Positions 30,644-42,324 of a stretch of DNA of 64,000 nucleotides are shown piece after piece. The stretch spans positions 124,001-188,000 of the forward strand of contig NZ_JARVRH010000002.1 of the NCBI RefSeq assembly GCF_030209755.1. The letters are read 5' to 3'. The stretch comes from Arthrobacter sp. efr-133-TYG-118. GTDB taxonomy: Bacteria; Actinomycetota; Actinomycetes; Actinomycetales; Micrococcaceae. The translations under genes were made by a program, and so were the position numbers. Position 1 is the first letter of the stretch; every line of letters starts with the position of its first letter. The notes beneath the pieces were generated by a model. That model saw only the letters and a list, made by a program, of their open reading frames with translations, was not told the DNA's origin and made no database searches.

Positions 30644-31681
30644 CTACTTCTGCGCCCACAGATTGATGTCGGATTCGACGGCAAACTCGTCGATCGCAGT
30701 CAGTTCCTCTGACGTGAAGTCGAGATTGTTGATCGCGGACACGGTGTCCTCCAGCTGCGTGACGCTCGACGCGCCCACCAAGGCCGAGGTCACAGGCGAA
30801 CCCTTGGGCTGCTCGCGAAGGATCCAGGCGATAGCCATCTGGGCGAGGGTCTGGCCGCGTCCTTCGGCAATGGCGTTCAAACCACGCACCCGGCCCAGCT
30901 TTTCCTCGGTCAGCGCTGATTCGGACAAGAACCGTTCCTTGGCGGCGCGCGAGTCCGCGGGGATGCCGTTCAGGTACCGGTTGGTGAGCATCCCTTGCGC
31001 CAGCGGGGAGAAGGCGATGGATCCTGCGCCAACCATGTCAAGCGTTTCGTAGAGGTTGGGCGAACCGTTCTCGGTCCAGCGGTTGAGCATGGAATAGCTG
31101 GGCTGGTGGATGAGTAGCGGCGTGCCCATCTCCTTGAGAATCCGGGCGGCCTCGAGGGTCTGCTCCGGAGTGTAGGAAGAGATTCCTGCATAGAGAGCCT
31201 TGCCGGAACGGACTGCGTGGTCCAGGGCGCCCATGGTCTCTTCCAGCGGGGTTTCGGGATCCGGACGGTGACTGTAGAAGATGTCCACGTAGTCCAGTCC
31301 CATGCGCTGAAGCGACTGGTCCAGGCTGGAGAGCAGGTACTTGCGGGAGCCCCATTCTCCATAGGGGCCGGGCCACATGTAGTAACCGGCCTTGGTCGAA
31401 ATGACGAGCTCGTCGCGGTACGGCTTGAAGTCATCCTTCAGGTGGCGCCCGAAGTTCGTCTCGGCCGATCCGTCCGGCGGGCCATAGTTGTTGGCAAGGT
31501 CGAAGTGGTTGACTCCCAGGTCAAAGGCCCGCCGCAGGATGGCGCGCTGCTCTTCGAAACGCTTGTCGTCGCCGAAGTTGTGCCATAGTCCCAACGAGAT
31601 CGCGGGAAGTTTGAGGCCGCTGCGTCCGACGCGGCGGTAGGGCATGGTTTCATAGCGGTTTTCCGCAGCCGAATAAGTCAT
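30644..31681 (-). CDS. Aldo/keto reductase (YghZ-like)
   Basis: A 345-residue NADPH-dependent TIM-barrel reductase. The catalytic Tyr is in FDLANNYGPPDGSAE, with KAGYYMWPGPYGEWGSRKYL typical of the YghZ / L-glyceraldehyde-3-phosphate reductase branch, and ALVGASSVTQLEDTV for cofactor binding. ATG at 31681 has AGGA eight bases upstream; ATG at 31690 is possible. Physiological substrate unknown. Confidence 0.9.
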   Translation of the reverse strand: MTYSAAENRYETMPYRRVGRSGLKLPAISLGLWHNFGDDKRFEEQRAILRRAFDLGVNHFDLANNYGPPDGSAETNFGRHLKDDFKPYRDELVISTKAGYYMWPGPYGEWGSRKYLLSSLDQSLQRMGLDYVDIFYSHRPDPETPLEETMGALDHAVRSGKALYAGISSYTPEQTLEAARILKEMGTPLLIHQPSYSMLNRWTENGSPNLYETLDMVGAGSIAFSPLAQGMLTNRYLNGIPADSRAAKERFLSESALTEEKLGRVRGLNAIAEGRGQTLAQMAIAWILREQPKGSPVTSALVGASSVTQLEDTVSAINNLDFTSEELTAIDEFAVESDINLWAQK

Positions 31682-31740
31682 ACCTACCATCCTGCCACCG
31701 CCTTCGAGCCTCGAAGGCCGATGTCCGTCATGTGGGCGCG

Positions 31741-31791
31741 GTCACTTCAGGCGCGCGATCATTTAAGGCGCACGATCACTTAAGGCGCACG
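31741..31791. repeat. 17-bp tandem triplication at the treZ stop codon
   Basis: Three 17-bp copies (31741-31757, 31758-31774, 31775-31791) of ATCAYTTAAGGCGCACG. The last two differ at one base, the first is more diverged. The treZ stop (31776-31778) lies inside one copy. Confidence 0.85.
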
Positions 31792-33533
31792 ACGGCGGCG
31801 CTCTCCCCCGGGAGTGTCAGCTTTCCGTTCCCGACGGCGGCTGCGGAGTCCGTGCCGAGCAAGACTTCGCCATCCATGGCCTTCGTCAGGGTCCGGTCCC
31901 CGAAGTTGCAGGCAACCCTCACGGCGCCCCTGCCGAGAACCAGCCATTTGTCCTCTTCGCTGAAGTCGACGTGGGTGTCAGTGAATCCGCCGCCCGCAAG
32001 CTCCGGCGTCGAGCGCCTGAGGTTCGCCAGCGCCCGGTAAAGGTCCAGCAATCGGGCGTGATCGCCGTCGTGCGCCTCCTCCCACTTGAGCTTGGAGCGT
32101 TCAAACGTCTCCGGGTCTTGGGGGTTGGGCACCAATGCGGGGTCCCAGCCCATCCGTTCGAATTCCTTGAGCCGGCCCTCCGCTGTGGCCTCAGCGAGCC
32201 ATTCCTCGGGATGCGATGTGAAAAACTGCCACGGCGTGGACGCCCCGAATTCTTCGCCCATGAAGAGCATCGGGGTGAACGGCGACGTCATGGTCAGTAC
32301 GGCGGCAAGCGCCAGTCTTCCGTAAGACAGGTTCGCACTCAGGCGGTCGCCTGCGGCGCGGTTGCCGATTTGATCGTGGTTTTGGTTGCAGACCACCAAA
32401 GCGGCAGGATGGACCAGCCCTGGTCGAATGGGGCGGCCATGATGCCTGCCGCGGAAGCTTGAGTAGCTCCCGTCGTGGAAGAAACCGTGTTCAAGGACCT
32501 TTGCCAGTGCGCCCAAGGAATCGAAATCCGCATAGTAGCCGGCGGTCTCCCCGGTGAGGTTCACGTGCACGGCGTGGTGGAAGTCGTCGCTCCACTGCCC
32601 TTCCAGACCGTAGCCATTGGTGTCCCGGCGGTAGATGAGGCGCGGATTATTCAGGTCCGATTCCGCAATCAAGGTCTTGGGGACGCCTGTTTCGGCTTCG
32701 ATGCCATCCGCGAGGCTGGCCAGGTCTTCCAGAATGTGGACGGCCCGCTCATCGCGGAGGGCGTGCACGGCGTCGAGGCGCAGCCCGTCCACGTGGAAGT
32801 CACTCAACCACATAGCGGCGTTGTCCAGGATGTACTGACGGACGTCGTCGGAGCCGGGGCCGTCCAGATTCACCGAGTCGCCCCAGGTGTTGCCTTCGCC
32901 GGACTTCAGGTAAGGGCCGAATTTCGGCAGGTAGTTCCCGCTCGGCCCCAGATGGTTGTAGACCACATCCTGGATCACACCTAGTCCGGCAGCATGCGCG
33001 GCGTCCACAAATCGCTGATAGGCCTCCGGTCCCCCGTAGGCCTCGTGAACGGCGAACCACAGCACGCCGTCGTACCCCCAGTTGTGGGGACCGTTGAAGG
33101 CATTGACCGGCAGAAGCTCGACGAAGTCGATTCCCAGTTCAACAAGGTAGTCCAGTTTCTCCACGGCCGCGTCCAGTGTGCCTTCCGGAGTGAAGGTACC
33201 AAGGTGAAGCTCATAGATGACGGCGCCGCCGAGCCCGCGCCCCGCCCAATCCGAGTCGTTCCACGCATAGGACGAGGCGTCGAAGGTGCGGGAAAGAGCA
33301 TGGACCCCGCCCGGCTGCCGCTGCGACCTCGGATCCGGGAAGGGACCCTCCCCGTTCACCAGATAGCCGTAATCAGTCCCGGCCCGCCGAGGTACGTCCG
33401 CCGTCCACCAGCCCGCCGCGCCGTCGTCGTGCGCCCGCATTTCGTACTGCTGACCCTCCGCAAGCAGGGTCACAGACTCTGCAAACGGGGCCCACACGTC
33501 GAACCGTTTCCCCACGCTGGTCTTCTCAGCCAT
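31776..33533 (-). CDS. treZ: Malto-oligosyltrehalose trehalohydrolase
   Basis: Releases trehalose from maltooligosyl-trehalose, the last step of the TreXYZ route. 585 residues: an N-terminal carbohydrate-binding fold ([14 protein letters not shown]), then a GH13 barrel with [13 protein letters not shown], the nucleophile region [11 protein letters not shown], and [11 protein letters not shown] follows GGGGGAG. 58 bases after treY. Confidence 0.95.
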   Translation of the reverse strand: MAEKTSVGKRFDVWAPFAESVTLLAEGQQYEMRAHDDGAAGWWTADVPRRAGTDYGYLVNGEGPFPDPRSQRQPGGVHALSRTFDASSYAWNDSDWAGRGLGGAVIYELHLGTFTPEGTLDAAVEKLDYLVELGIDFVELLPVNAFNGPHNWGYDGVLWFAVHEAYGGPEAYQRFVDAAHAAGLGVIQDVVYNHLGPSGNYLPKFGPYLKSGEGNTWGDSVNLDGPGSDDVRQYILDNAAMWLSDFHVDGLRLDAVHALRDERAVHILEDLASLADGIEAETGVPKTLIAESDLNNPRLIYRRDTNGYGLEGQWSDDFHHAVHVNLTGETAGYYADFDSLGALAKVLEHGFFHDGSYSSFRGRHHGRPIRPGLVHPAALVVCNQNHDQIGNRAAGDRLSANLSYGRLALAAVLTMTSPFTPMLFMGEEFGASTPWQFFTSHPEEWLAEATAEGRLKEFERMGWDPALVPNPQDPETFERSKLKWEEAHDGDHARLLDLYRALANLRRSTPELAGGGFTDTHVDFSEEDKWLVLGRGAVRVACNFGDRTLTKAMDGEVLLGTDSAAAVGNGKLTLPGESAAVVRLK

Positions 33534-33591
33534 CGCTCCCCCTCAATCGTCTCGTCCGGGCTTCGTTTGCCCGCCGTTGTTGGTGCTCTGG

Positions 33592-35910
33592 CTAACTAAT
33601 GGGTACGAGCAAGGCCACCGGGTATCTCTGCAGAAGCCTTGCGACCTCAACCACGCCAGGAGGATAGCTGTTGCCTGTGAGCTCATCCTGGACCGCGCTC
33701 CCAAGACGAATGAAGGTGTCCTGCCACCCGCCGTTTCGCTCAAGCTTCCGCGGGAGCCTGGTGGCCAAAGTGATGGCACCGCCACCGGCGGCAAGGGCGC
33801 CACGGTCGAAGGCGATCAGATGTTCGGCCGCGGGACCCTGGGCATCGATCGGACCGTAGCCACCGAAAAGCTCCGGCCGGTCCCGGCGCAGGCGCAATGC
33901 ACGGGAAGTCAGCAGCAGCTTGGCCAATTCGTCCCGCGCCTCAGTCTGGAAACCGGCGTCGAGGGCTGCGAGAGCGGCCCTGCGCCGTTCGAAGTCGACG
34001 GCGCGCCGGTTGTCGGGATCAGTGAGTGAACGGTCCCAAAACTCGGTGCCCTGGTAGACGTCCGGTACGCCCGGCATGGTCAGCTGGACAATCTTTGCCG
34101 ACAGTGAGTTGGACGTCCCATAAGGGTCTACAAGGGCAACGAACTCCTCCAGGGCAGACGTCACCTCCGGCACGTCGAAGACGGCGTCGACGGCGGAGGC
34201 GAGCTTCGCTTCGAAGGCTTCGTTCGGCTCGGTCCAGTTGGTGGAGTTGCCGGCTTCTCGTGCCGCTTTGACGACGTAGCCATGGAGGCGTTCACGGCTG
34301 GCCGGCCAGGCACCCGCGATGGCTTGCCATACGAGGACAGCGAGTGGCCCGTCGGGAATCGGCGCCAGGTCCTGCATGCGGTCTACGAACGCTTCCCATT
34401 CGGGCACCGCCTCGGAGATAACGGAGATCCTGGCCCTGGTGTCTTCGCTGCGCTTGGTGTCGTGCGTGGTGAGGGTGGTCATGGACAGCGGCAGCAGTGC
34501 CTGGCGACGTGCCATGCGCTCGTGGAATCCAGCCGTGGACAAGGAGAATTCGGTGGGATCTGCTCCCACTTCAGTCAGCGTGCCAAGGCGCGTGTAGCGG
34601 AAGAACGCGGTGTCTTCCACGCCCTTGGCCATGACCATGCCGGAGGTCTGCTGGAAGCGGCACCCCAGTTCACTGCCCGCGTCGAGCAACAGCGGAAGCA
34701 GCGCCTTGAGGACCTGTGCCAGCTCCGGCCGGGTCCGGGCCGCCCGTTCAACGGCATCTGCCAAGGTGTCTTCGCCATAGGGGAGATAGCTCCGGTAGAC
34801 GTGAAACGAAGCGATGATTTCAGCGAGGGCGTCGGCCACCTCTGGATTGGGCAGCTCCGGAGACTCCGGGACGAGCCGCGCGAGCCGCAGGACTTCCGAA
34901 TGCAGGATGCCGTCCGTGATGCGCCGCTTGGTGCCGTGGATCATCGCTTGGTAATCGGCGGTTAGGCCGGTGCCCCGGAGCCTGGCATCCAAAGCGTCGA
35001 GCGGCACCTCGGCGTCGGGATCCACGAAAAGGCGGTCGACATCGGCGAGGGCGTCGTAGCCTGTGGTCCCCTCACAATCGAAGTTCTCCGGAAGCTCCTC
35101 CCCCGGCTCCAGGATCTTCTCGACAAGCAGATAGGAGCCACACGTGGTTTCCTTCAGGCGTTCCAGGTACCCGGCGGGGTCCGCGAGCCCGTCCGGGTGA
35201 TCGATCCTCAGTCCGTCCACAAGTCCGTCACGGAACCATCCGGCGATCTCCGCGTGGGCTTCCTGGAAGACCCACGGGATTTCGACTCGGATCCCGGCCA
35301 GCGTGCTGACCGCGAAGAACCGGCGGTAATTCAGCTCGTCGTCAGCCCTGCGCCAGCCAACTAGCTCGTAGTGCTGGCGCGCATGGACGTCCCTGGCGTT
35401 GTCACCCGTGGTGTAGCTGCCTTCGGCCAGCGGGAAGCGGTGTTCGAAGTAGCGCAATTCGCCGTCGGCCACTTCCAGTTTGTCGACGTCCGCGTCACTG
35501 CCGAGGACCGGGAGCCGGAGCTTTCCGCCGCCGAAGTCCCAGTCGACGTCGAACGCTTCCGCATAACGGGAGGCCTTGCCCTCTTTGAGGAGGGACCACC
35601 ACCAGGCATTTTGCGGGGGCGACGCAACGCCCATGTGATTCGGGACGATATCGACCAGGACCCCGAGGCCGGCCTCCCGTGCTGCCTTGGAGAGCGCGGC
35701 GAGCCCTTCGGCGCCGCCGCGCGAAGCATCGACGGTGGAGGGGTCGGTGACGTCGTAACCGTGGTCCGAGCCCTCCTCCGCCGTCAGGATGGGCGACAGG
35801 TACACCCAATCCACCCCGAGCTCGCGCAGATAACCCGTGAGGGAAGCCGCGTCCTGGAGCGTGAACGAAGGCCTGATCTGGAGCCTGTATGTGGAGACGG
35901 GCGTCCTCAT
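33592..35910 (-). CDS. treY: Maltooligosyl trehalose synthase
   Basis: Rearranges the reducing-end alpha-1,4 bond of maltodextrins to the alpha,alpha-1,1 bond. 772 residues of GH13 with STYRLQ at the start, [21 protein letters not shown] and [16 protein letters not shown]. The ATG overlaps the treX stop by four bases. Confidence 0.95.
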   Translation of the reverse strand: MRTPVSTYRLQIRPSFTLQDAASLTGYLRELGVDWVYLSPILTAEEGSDHGYDVTDPSTVDASRGGAEGLAALSKAAREAGLGVLVDIVPNHMGVASPPQNAWWWSLLKEGKASRYAEAFDVDWDFGGGKLRLPVLGSDADVDKLEVADGELRYFEHRFPLAEGSYTTGDNARDVHARQHYELVGWRRADDELNYRRFFAVSTLAGIRVEIPWVFQEAHAEIAGWFRDGLVDGLRIDHPDGLADPAGYLERLKETTCGSYLLVEKILEPGEELPENFDCEGTTGYDALADVDRLFVDPDAEVPLDALDARLRGTGLTADYQAMIHGTKRRITDGILHSEVLRLARLVPESPELPNPEVADALAEIIASFHVYRSYLPYGEDTLADAVERAARTRPELAQVLKALLPLLLDAGSELGCRFQQTSGMVMAKGVEDTAFFRYTRLGTLTEVGADPTEFSLSTAGFHERMARRQALLPLSMTTLTTHDTKRSEDTRARISVISEAVPEWEAFVDRMQDLAPIPDGPLAVLVWQAIAGAWPASRERLHGYVVKAAREAGNSTNWTEPNEAFEAKLASAVDAVFDVPEVTSALEEFVALVDPYGTSNSLSAKIVQLTMPGVPDVYQGTEFWDRSLTDPDNRRAVDFERRRAALAALDAGFQTEARDELAKLLLTSRALRLRRDRPELFGGYGPIDAQGPAAEHLIAFDRGALAAGGGAITLATRLPRKLERNGGWQDTFIRLGSAVQDELTGNSYPPGVVEVARLLQRYPVALLVPIS

Positions 35911-38267
35911 GATCCTCCGTTCTTGTGGGCGCGCGGCTTTCTGGGCTTCTTCGGCGCAGCGGCAGGTTTGGTTTCGGGGGCAGCCTTCGTCTCCGGGGAA
36001 TGGTGCTTTTTCGGTTCAGGCGCGGGTTCCGGCACAACGTGGAGCTTCCGGGTGGAGGGTGCCGGTGTGGCTGGTGCAGTCAGGGAAGCCGTTTCGGTGG
36101 TGGTTGTCTGCGACAACGCGGCAAGGGAGGCGGCCACCGAGTGATCCGGTTCCGTGTCCGGGAGGCTGTGTGCCCGCAACACGACGAGCGACTTGGCCTC
36201 AACACCGAGGACTGCCTCCGCCGGCACGAGTTCGGTGTTGGCACCGCCGCCTGCGGTGTCGATGATGATGTCCCAGGCCGGCGCGTATTCGTCCGAGGGC
36301 ACCTTGAAACCGACTTCTTCGTCGTGGGCGTTGAAGTAGAGCAGGAAATTGACGTCCGTGATGCGCCGTCCCTGGTTGTCCCGGCCGCGGATGCCGTCGC
36401 CGTTGAGGAACACGCCCACGGAGCGGCCGAAGCCGCTGTCCCAGTCCGACGGCGTCATGGTGCTTCCATCGAGGTCCAGCCAGACGATGTCCGGAAGCCG
36501 CTCGCCTTCGCCTCGCAGCACCGGGCGGCCGTCGAAGAAGCGGCTGCGTCGGAAGGTGGGATGCTTGGCCCGCAGGGCACTGACCGCGGCCGTGAACTCC
36601 ACGAGGGGCTGGTCCACGCTGTCCCAGTTGATCCACGTCAGCTCGGAGTCCTGGCAGTAGCCGTTGTTGTTCCCCCGCTGCGTGCGCCCGAGCTCGTCAC
36701 CGTGCAGCAGCATCGGGACACCCTGGGACAGGAGCATGGAGGCGATGAAGTTCCGCTGCTGGCGGGCACGAAGGCCCAGGACCTTCGGATCCTCCGTGGG
36801 CCCCTCGACGCCGCAGTTCCAGGAACGGTTGTGGGATTCGCCGTCGTTGTTGCCCTCGCCGTTCGCCTCGTTGTGCTTCTCGTTGTAGGACACCAGATCG
36901 GACAGTGTGAAGCCGTCGTGGGCGGTGACGAAGTTGATGGAGGCCACCGGGCGGCGGCCGGAGTGCTCGTAAAGGTCCGCCGATCCGGTCAACCGGGAGG
37001 CGAACTCGCCCAGGGTGGACGGCTCGCCGCGCCAGAAATCGCGGACCGTGTCCCGGTACTGGCCGTTCCATTCCGTCCACTGCGGCGGGAAATTGCCCAC
37101 CTGGTAGCCGCCCGGGCCGACGTCCCACGGCTCGGCGATCAGCTTGACCTGCGAGACCACCGGATCCTGCTGGATAAGTTCGAAGAAGGTCGACAGCTTG
37201 TCCACGTCATAGAACTCACGGGCCAGGGTGGACGCCAGATCGAACCGGAAGCCGTCCACATGCATTTCGGTGACCCAGTAGCGCAGGGAATCCATCAGCA
37301 GCTGCAACGAATGCGGGCTGCGCACGTTCAGCGAGTTCCCGGTACCCGTGTAGTCCATGTAGTGCTTGAGATCGCCCTCCATCAGACGGTAATAGGCGGA
37401 GTTGTCGATGCCCTTGAAGGACAGCGTCGGGCCGAGGTGGTTGCCTTCGGCCGTGTGGTTGTACACGACGTCGAGAATGACCTCGATGCCTGCCGTGTGC
37501 AACGCCCTGACCATGGCCTTGAAGTCCTGGACCTGCTGGCCGGTATCCCCCTTGGAGCTGTAGCTGTTGTGCGGGGCAAAGAACCCGATCGTGTTATAGC
37601 CCCAGTAGTTGTTCAGCCCCCTGTCCTGCAAGATGCCGTCGTTCGTGAACTGGTGCACGGGCATGAGCTCGATCGCTGTCACCCCGAGCTTCTGCAGATG
37701 GGAAATCACGGCCGGGTGGGCCACACCGGCGTACGTGCCGCGCTGCTCCTCCGGAACCTCGGGGTGGAGCTGGGTCAGGCCCTTCACGTGCGCCTCGTAG
37801 ATCACGGAACGGTGGTAGGGGATGCGCAGCTGCTGGTCACCGGCCCAGTCGAAGAACGGGTTGATGACCACGCCCATCATCATGTGGGCCGCGGAGTCCT
37901 TGTCGTTGCGGGAGTCCGGATCCCCCATGTTGTAAGAGAAGAGCGCCGGGTCCCAGTCGATCTGCCGGTGGACGGCCTTGGCGTACGGGTCCAGGAGGAG
38001 CTTGTTCGGATTGAAGCGCTGCCCGGCGGCAGGGTCATACGGACCGTGCACGCGGTAGCCGTACTTCTGGCCCGGCTGGACGTGCGGCAGGTAGCAATGC
38101 CATACATAACCGTCCACCTCGTTGACGGTGTAGGAAATTTCGTCCCCGTCGTCGTCAAAGAGACACAATTCCACCTTTTCCGCCTTCTCGCTGAACAGCG
38201 CGAAGTTGGTTCCCGTGCCATCGAAAGTGGCCCCCAACGGGTATGCGGTTCCTGGCCAAACGTCCAT
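35907..38267 (-). CDS. treX: Glycogen debranching enzyme
   Basis: Hydrolyses alpha-1,6 branches to provide linear maltodextrins for TreY. 786 residues: GlgX-type N-terminal domain ([18 protein letters not shown]), GH13 core with [23 protein letters not shown] and the [21 protein letters not shown] region. An additional tail of about 60 residues rich in Pro, Ala and Lys ([14 protein letters not shown] at the end) goes beyond the usual family. AAGGAG precedes the ATG. First gene of treX-treY-treZ. Confidence 0.94.
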   Translation of the reverse strand: MDVWPGTAYPLGATFDGTGTNFALFSEKAEKVELCLFDDDGDEISYTVNEVDGYVWHCYLPHVQPGQKYGYRVHGPYDPAAGQRFNPNKLLLDPYAKAVHRQIDWDPALFSYNMGDPDSRNDKDSAAHMMMGVVINPFFDWAGDQQLRIPYHRSVIYEAHVKGLTQLHPEVPEEQRGTYAGVAHPAVISHLQKLGVTAIELMPVHQFTNDGILQDRGLNNYWGYNTIGFFAPHNSYSSKGDTGQQVQDFKAMVRALHTAGIEVILDVVYNHTAEGNHLGPTLSFKGIDNSAYYRLMEGDLKHYMDYTGTGNSLNVRSPHSLQLLMDSLRYWVTEMHVDGFRFDLASTLAREFYDVDKLSTFFELIQQDPVVSQVKLIAEPWDVGPGGYQVGNFPPQWTEWNGQYRDTVRDFWRGEPSTLGEFASRLTGSADLYEHSGRRPVASINFVTAHDGFTLSDLVSYNEKHNEANGEGNNDGESHNRSWNCGVEGPTEDPKVLGLRARQQRNFIASMLLSQGVPMLLHGDELGRTQRGNNNGYCQDSELTWINWDSVDQPLVEFTAAVSALRAKHPTFRRSRFFDGRPVLRGEGERLPDIVWLDLDGSTMTPSDWDSGFGRSVGVFLNGDGIRGRDNQGRRITDVNFLLYFNAHDEEVGFKVPSDEYAPAWDIIIDTAGGGANTELVPAEAVLGVEAKSLVVLRAHSLPDTEPDHSVAASLAALSQTTTTETASLTAPATPAPSTRKLHVVPEPAPEPKKHHSPETKAAPETKPAAAPKKPRKPRAHKNGGS

Positions 38268-38341
38268 GTGTTCTCCTTCACTTGCCGGATAACTTTCTGC
38301 AAGCCTAGCGAGACTATGTGACTTTCAAGGAACATCCTGGA

Positions 38342-39886
38342 TCATCCGGCGCGATGTTCACCGAGAAATCGGAAGACGTCCGGGACCGCCCGTGCGATAT
38401 CGGAAGCGGTCAATGGCCCACCCGCCGAGGCTGCGCTGCCCGCCATTCCGTGGACGCTTGCGCCGACGGCGGCTACCGCAGCCCAGCGCTCATCAGGGGC
38501 GATCCCCAGCGCGGCGAACGGTCCGTCGTCGTCCAGCCCGGATTCCGCGTACGCTGCAGCCAGCGCGCCGACTATCCCGCCAAGGACGTCCCCGCTCCCT
38601 GCCGTTGACATCCACGGGCATCCGTCCGACTGGCTGAAGACCGCCCCGGAGGGCGAAGCAACCACCGTTGTGGCACCTTTGAGCAGGACGACCGCACCGG
38701 TGTGCTCTGCCGCAAGCCGGGCAAAGTGCACGGTCCGCGATTCCACGTCCTCACGCGTGACGCGCACTTCGCCTCGGCCAAGGAGGGCCGCGAGCTCCCC
38801 GGCGTGCGGGGTGAGAATCCAGTTCGGCGGGCAGCGTTCCGGCAGGAGCTCCAGGGCTCCGGCATCGACGACGGCAGGCTGGCTGGCGCCGGCCGCCGCG
38901 GCCAATACGTCACGGGCACGGTCGAGTTGCTCGGCTCCGTCCAGGCCAGGACCGAGCAACCACGCCTGGACCCGGCCGGGCTCGGCCGGCTCCCAGATGG
39001 CTTCGGGGGTTCGTGCCAGGACCTGCCGCGCCACGACTTCCGGGCCGAGGTACCGCACCATTCCCGCACCGGCTGCGGAGGCGGCCTCGACACAGAGCGC
39101 CGCGGCCCCGGTGTAGCGCTCGGAACCTGCCACGACGCCCAGGACTCCCCTGGTGTACTTTTGGGCCCGACGCCCCGGGTCGGGCAGGACGGCGGCCAGG
39201 TCAAGGGTGGAGAAGCGGCGTAGCGCAGGTGCCGGAAGATACTTCTCGATGCCGATAGGTACGAGCATCACGCGGCCGGCACAGCCCTCACCCGGATCGG
39301 CCATCAGTCCAGCTTTGATTCCCCCGAATGCCACGGTCAGCCGCGCCGTCAATACGGGCCAGTGGACCTCGCCTGTGTCGGCGTCCACTCCGCTGGGAGT
39401 ATCGCAGGCCACAACCAAATCGGGCCTTAGCTCCTCCAAGGCAGCAATCAATTCCGCGGCCGAACCGCCAAGGCCGCCCCGGGCACCGGTGCCCAAGATG
39501 GCGTCAATGACCACGTCGTCGCCGGCAGTCAGCACGGCTAGTTCTTCGGCGTTGTCCTCGTCCAAAACATGGACGCGTCCGCCGGCAGCCCCGAAAGCCG
39601 CGAGGGCGTCAGGATGGGCGGAACCGGCGGTGAGTACCGCCGTCGTGCGCATGCCACGCCTCGCGAGCGTTGCCGCCGCGTAGAGGCCGTCCCCACCGTT
39701 GTTGCCTTTGCCCGCCAGCACCGTAACCCTCGAGCCGTAAAGGCTGCGGCCTGCCGAGCGGAGTTCACGCACGACCGCGTTTGCGAGTCCGTGTGCTGCG
39801 CGCTGCATGAGAACAGCGCCTTCGCCGGTATCAAGGAGCGGTTGTTCCGCTGCCCTGATCTGTGTTCCGGTGAAGGCGCTGATCAT
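38342..39886 (-). CDS. nnr: Bifunctional NAD(P)H-hydrate epimerase / ADP-dependent dehydratase
   Basis: Repairs hydrated NAD(P)H. The 514-residue fusion has an N-terminal YjeF epimerase domain (AGKGNNGGDGLYAAATLARRG, about 58-78) and a C-terminal ribokinase-like dehydratase (WILTPHAGELAALLG, then STAGSGDVLGGIVGAL). It starts 14 bases after acpS, a standard actinobacterial linkage. Confidence 0.95.
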   Translation of the reverse strand: MISAFTGTQIRAAEQPLLDTGEGAVLMQRAAHGLANAVVRELRSAGRSLYGSRVTVLAGKGNNGGDGLYAAATLARRGMRTTAVLTAGSAHPDALAAFGAAGGRVHVLDEDNAEELAVLTAGDDVVIDAILGTGARGGLGGSAAELIAALEELRPDLVVACDTPSGVDADTGEVHWPVLTARLTVAFGGIKAGLMADPGEGCAGRVMLVPIGIEKYLPAPALRRFSTLDLAAVLPDPGRRAQKYTRGVLGVVAGSERYTGAAALCVEAASAAGAGMVRYLGPEVVARQVLARTPEAIWEPAEPGRVQAWLLGPGLDGAEQLDRARDVLAAAAGASQPAVVDAGALELLPERCPPNWILTPHAGELAALLGRGEVRVTREDVESRTVHFARLAAEHTGAVVLLKGATTVVASPSGAVFSQSDGCPWMSTAGSGDVLGGIVGALAAAYAESGLDDDGPFAALGIAPDERWAAVAAVGASVHGMAGSAASAGGPLTASDIARAVPDVFRFLGEHRAG

Positions 39887-39900
39887 GGTTGCTTGCGCTG

Positions 39901-40248
39901 CTAGGCTTCGGCGATGACCATGGCAGTGGCGATTCCGCCATCGTGACTCATGGACACGTGCCAGCGCTTCACGCCTATGGACTCGGCAACTGCCAGTACG
40001 GTGCCCTTCACCTTGATGGTGGGGCCGTTCTGGTCCAAGCCGATCCAGCAGTCCTGCCAGTTCATGCCCGCTGGGGCTCCCAGGACCTTGGCCACTGCTT
40101 CCTTGGCCGCGAAACGCGCTGCCAGGGACCGCGTGTTGAGTTCGCGCTCCGCGGGAACGAACAAACGGTCACGGAGGCCCGGGGTCCGCTCAAGTTGGCG
40201 CCCGAAGCGCTCTATGTCTACGACGTCTACGCCTATGCCAACAATCAT
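39901..40248 (-). CDS. acpS: Holo-[acyl-carrier-protein] synthase
   Basis: Attaches 4'-phosphopantetheine from CoA to acyl carrier protein. 115 residues with the two metal-binding motifs: [12 protein letters not shown] at the N-terminus and [13 protein letters not shown]. Four bases separate it from glmS. Confidence 0.95.
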   Translation of the reverse strand: MIVGIGVDVVDIERFGRQLERTPGLRDRLFVPAERELNTRSLAARFAAKEAVAKVLGAPAGMNWQDCWIGLDQNGPTIKVKGTVLAVAESIGVKRWHVSMSHDGGIATAMVIAEA

Positions 40249-40252
40249 GCGG

Positions 40253-42145
40253 CTATTCTACGGTCACGCTCTTGGCGAGGTTACGCGGCTGGTCCACGTC
40301 GTACCCCTTGGCCTTGGCCAGCTCTGCGGCAAAAATCTGCAGCGGGACAGTGGTGAGAAGCGGCATCAGGAGAGGTGGCGTCTGCGGGACGTAGAAAACG
40401 TGCTCGGCGTAGGCCCGCACGGTTTCGTCACCTTCCTCGGCGATCACCAGGGTTCGCGCACCGCGGGCGCGGATTTCCTGGATATTGCTGACAACCTTGG
40501 CGTGGAGGGAATCGCGGCCCCGCGGCGACGGGACCACCACAAAGACCGGCTGGCCTTCATCGATCAGCGCAATCGGACCGTGCTTGAGCTCGCCGGCAGC
40601 GAATCCCTCAGCGTGGATGTAGGCGATTTCCTTGAGCTTCAACGCGCCCTCGAGCGCCACAGGGAAGCCCACATGGCGGCCCAGGAACAGCACCGACTTC
40701 TCGTCCTTCATGCTGCGGGCGAGCTCGCGGAGGGGACCCGCGTTGTCGAGGATCTTCTGGATGTGGGCGGGTATTTTGCCAAGGTCCGCCAAGACGTCCT
40801 TGATCTGGCCGGAGAAAATGTTCCCGCGCAGCTGGGCGAGGTAGAGACCAAGGAGATAAGCGGCGGTGATCTGGGCCAGGAACGCCTTGGTGGAGGCGAC
40901 GGCGATCTCCGGACCGGCGTGGGTGTAGAGAACGGCATCGGATTCGCGCGGGATGGTGGATCCGTTGGTGTTGCAGATGGAGATCGTCTTGGCGCCCTGC
41001 TCGCGGGCGTAACGGACGGCCATCAGCGTGTCCATGGTCTCGCCGGACTGGCTGATGGACACCACCAGCGTGTTCGCGTCAACGATCGGGTCGCGGTAGC
41101 GGAATTCATGCGCGAGCTCCACCTCGGTGGGGATGCGGCACCAGTTCTCGATGGCGTACTTAGCGACCATCCCGGCGTATGCGGCCGTGCCACAAGCCAG
41201 GACGATGATCTTGTTGACCTGCTTCAGCAGCTCGGGGTCGATCCGAAGCTCGCTCAAGGTCAGCTGGCCGTTAATGTCCGAGCGGCCGAGGAGGGTCTGG
41301 GTGACTGCGTCGGGCTGGTCGTGGATTTCCTTCTCCATGAAAGAGCTGAAGCCGCCCTTTTCCGCAGAAGCCGGGTCCCAGTCAACGTGGTATTCCTTGC
41401 CCTCGGCGGGGGCCCCGAAGAAGTCTGTGATCTCCACGGTGTCGGCGGTGATGGTGACGACCTGGTCCTGGCCAAGCTCGACGGCGCGGCGCGTGTGATC
41501 GATGAAACCGGAGACGTCGGAGCCAAGGAAGTTCTCGCCTTCCCCCAGTCCTACGACAAGTGGGGAGTTGCGACGGGCGGCGACGACGACGTCCGGCCGC
41601 TCGGCGTGCACGGCGAGGAGCGTGAACGCGCCTTCGAGCCGCTGGCAGGCGAGCTGCATCGCTTTGGTGAGCTTGCCGTTGGACGAGTCACCGTTGAGCT
41701 GGTTACGGAAAATATCGCCCAGAAGTGCTGCCGCTACCTCGGTGTCCGTCTCCGACTCGAAAGTGACACCCTTGGCGACGAGCTCCTGCTTGAGCTCGGC
41801 GAAGTTTTCGATGATTCCGTTGTGGATCATGGCCAAGCGTCCGCCATCGGCCAGATGCGGATGAGCGTTCTGGTCGGTGGGTCCGCCGTGGGTGGCCCAA
41901 CGGGTGTGGCCGATGCCGGTCAGCGAGTCCGGGAGCGGATTGCTCTCGAGCTCGTTCAGTAGATTGCTCAGTTTTCCGGACTTCTTCCGGGCTGTGATGG
42001 TTCCATTAGCCACCACTGCAACTCCGGCTGAATCATAGCCCCGGTATTCAAGCCTCCGGAGTCCTTCAAGCACGACGTCGAGGGCCGAGTGCCCGGCTTC
42101 TGCCCGGCGGGATGAATTGCCAACGTAACCTACGATTCCACACAT
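40253..42145 (-). CDS. glmS: Glutamine-fructose-6-phosphate aminotransferase
   Basis: Makes glucosamine-6-phosphate, first step to UDP-GlcNAc. The start at 42145 is fixed by biology: Cys2 (MCGIVGYVG) must be the N-terminal nucleophile, so the longer frame starting at 42259 is rejected. 630 residues: glutaminase domain ([18 protein letters not shown]) and two SIS domains ([19 protein letters not shown]) ending LAKSVTVE. Divergent from coaA. Confidence 0.97.
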   Translation of the reverse strand: MCGIVGYVGNSSRRAEAGHSALDVVLEGLRRLEYRGYDSAGVAVVANGTITARKKSGKLSNLLNELESNPLPDSLTGIGHTRWATHGGPTDQNAHPHLADGGRLAMIHNGIIENFAELKQELVAKGVTFESETDTEVAAALLGDIFRNQLNGDSSNGKLTKAMQLACQRLEGAFTLLAVHAERPDVVVAARRNSPLVVGLGEGENFLGSDVSGFIDHTRRAVELGQDQVVTITADTVEITDFFGAPAEGKEYHVDWDPASAEKGGFSSFMEKEIHDQPDAVTQTLLGRSDINGQLTLSELRIDPELLKQVNKIIVLACGTAAYAGMVAKYAIENWCRIPTEVELAHEFRYRDPIVDANTLVVSISQSGETMDTLMAVRYAREQGAKTISICNTNGSTIPRESDAVLYTHAGPEIAVASTKAFLAQITAAYLLGLYLAQLRGNIFSGQIKDVLADLGKIPAHIQKILDNAGPLRELARSMKDEKSVLFLGRHVGFPVALEGALKLKEIAYIHAEGFAAGELKHGPIALIDEGQPVFVVVPSPRGRDSLHAKVVSNIQEIRARGARTLVIAEEGDETVRAYAEHVFYVPQTPPLLMPLLTTVPLQIFAAELAKAKGYDVDQPRNLAKSVTVE

Positions 42146-42324
42146 GCCTACAAGACTAGCGGCTGCCCCGCGAAATGGACGTAGGATATCCGGGCCCAAA
42201 GACAGTCCAGGCCGCGGAATATGCCGGATCGCGTACCTTTTCCGGGCGAGCATGCTCACACAAAATCTGCCCGCCGTTCATGCTGTATTTCCGGATCAGC
42301 CAACAGAGGGGCAGAATCTCTATA

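Noticed and set aside
35925..38321. 798-codon open frame on the plus strand antisense to treX
   Set aside because: Its product is unlike any protein I know and shows skewed composition. The minus strand encodes an intact debranching enzyme with all motifs. High GC leaves long antisense frames open.
42146..42259. Longer GlmS start
   Set aside because: Cys2 must be exposed at the N-terminus for glutaminase activity, so translation has to start at 42145.
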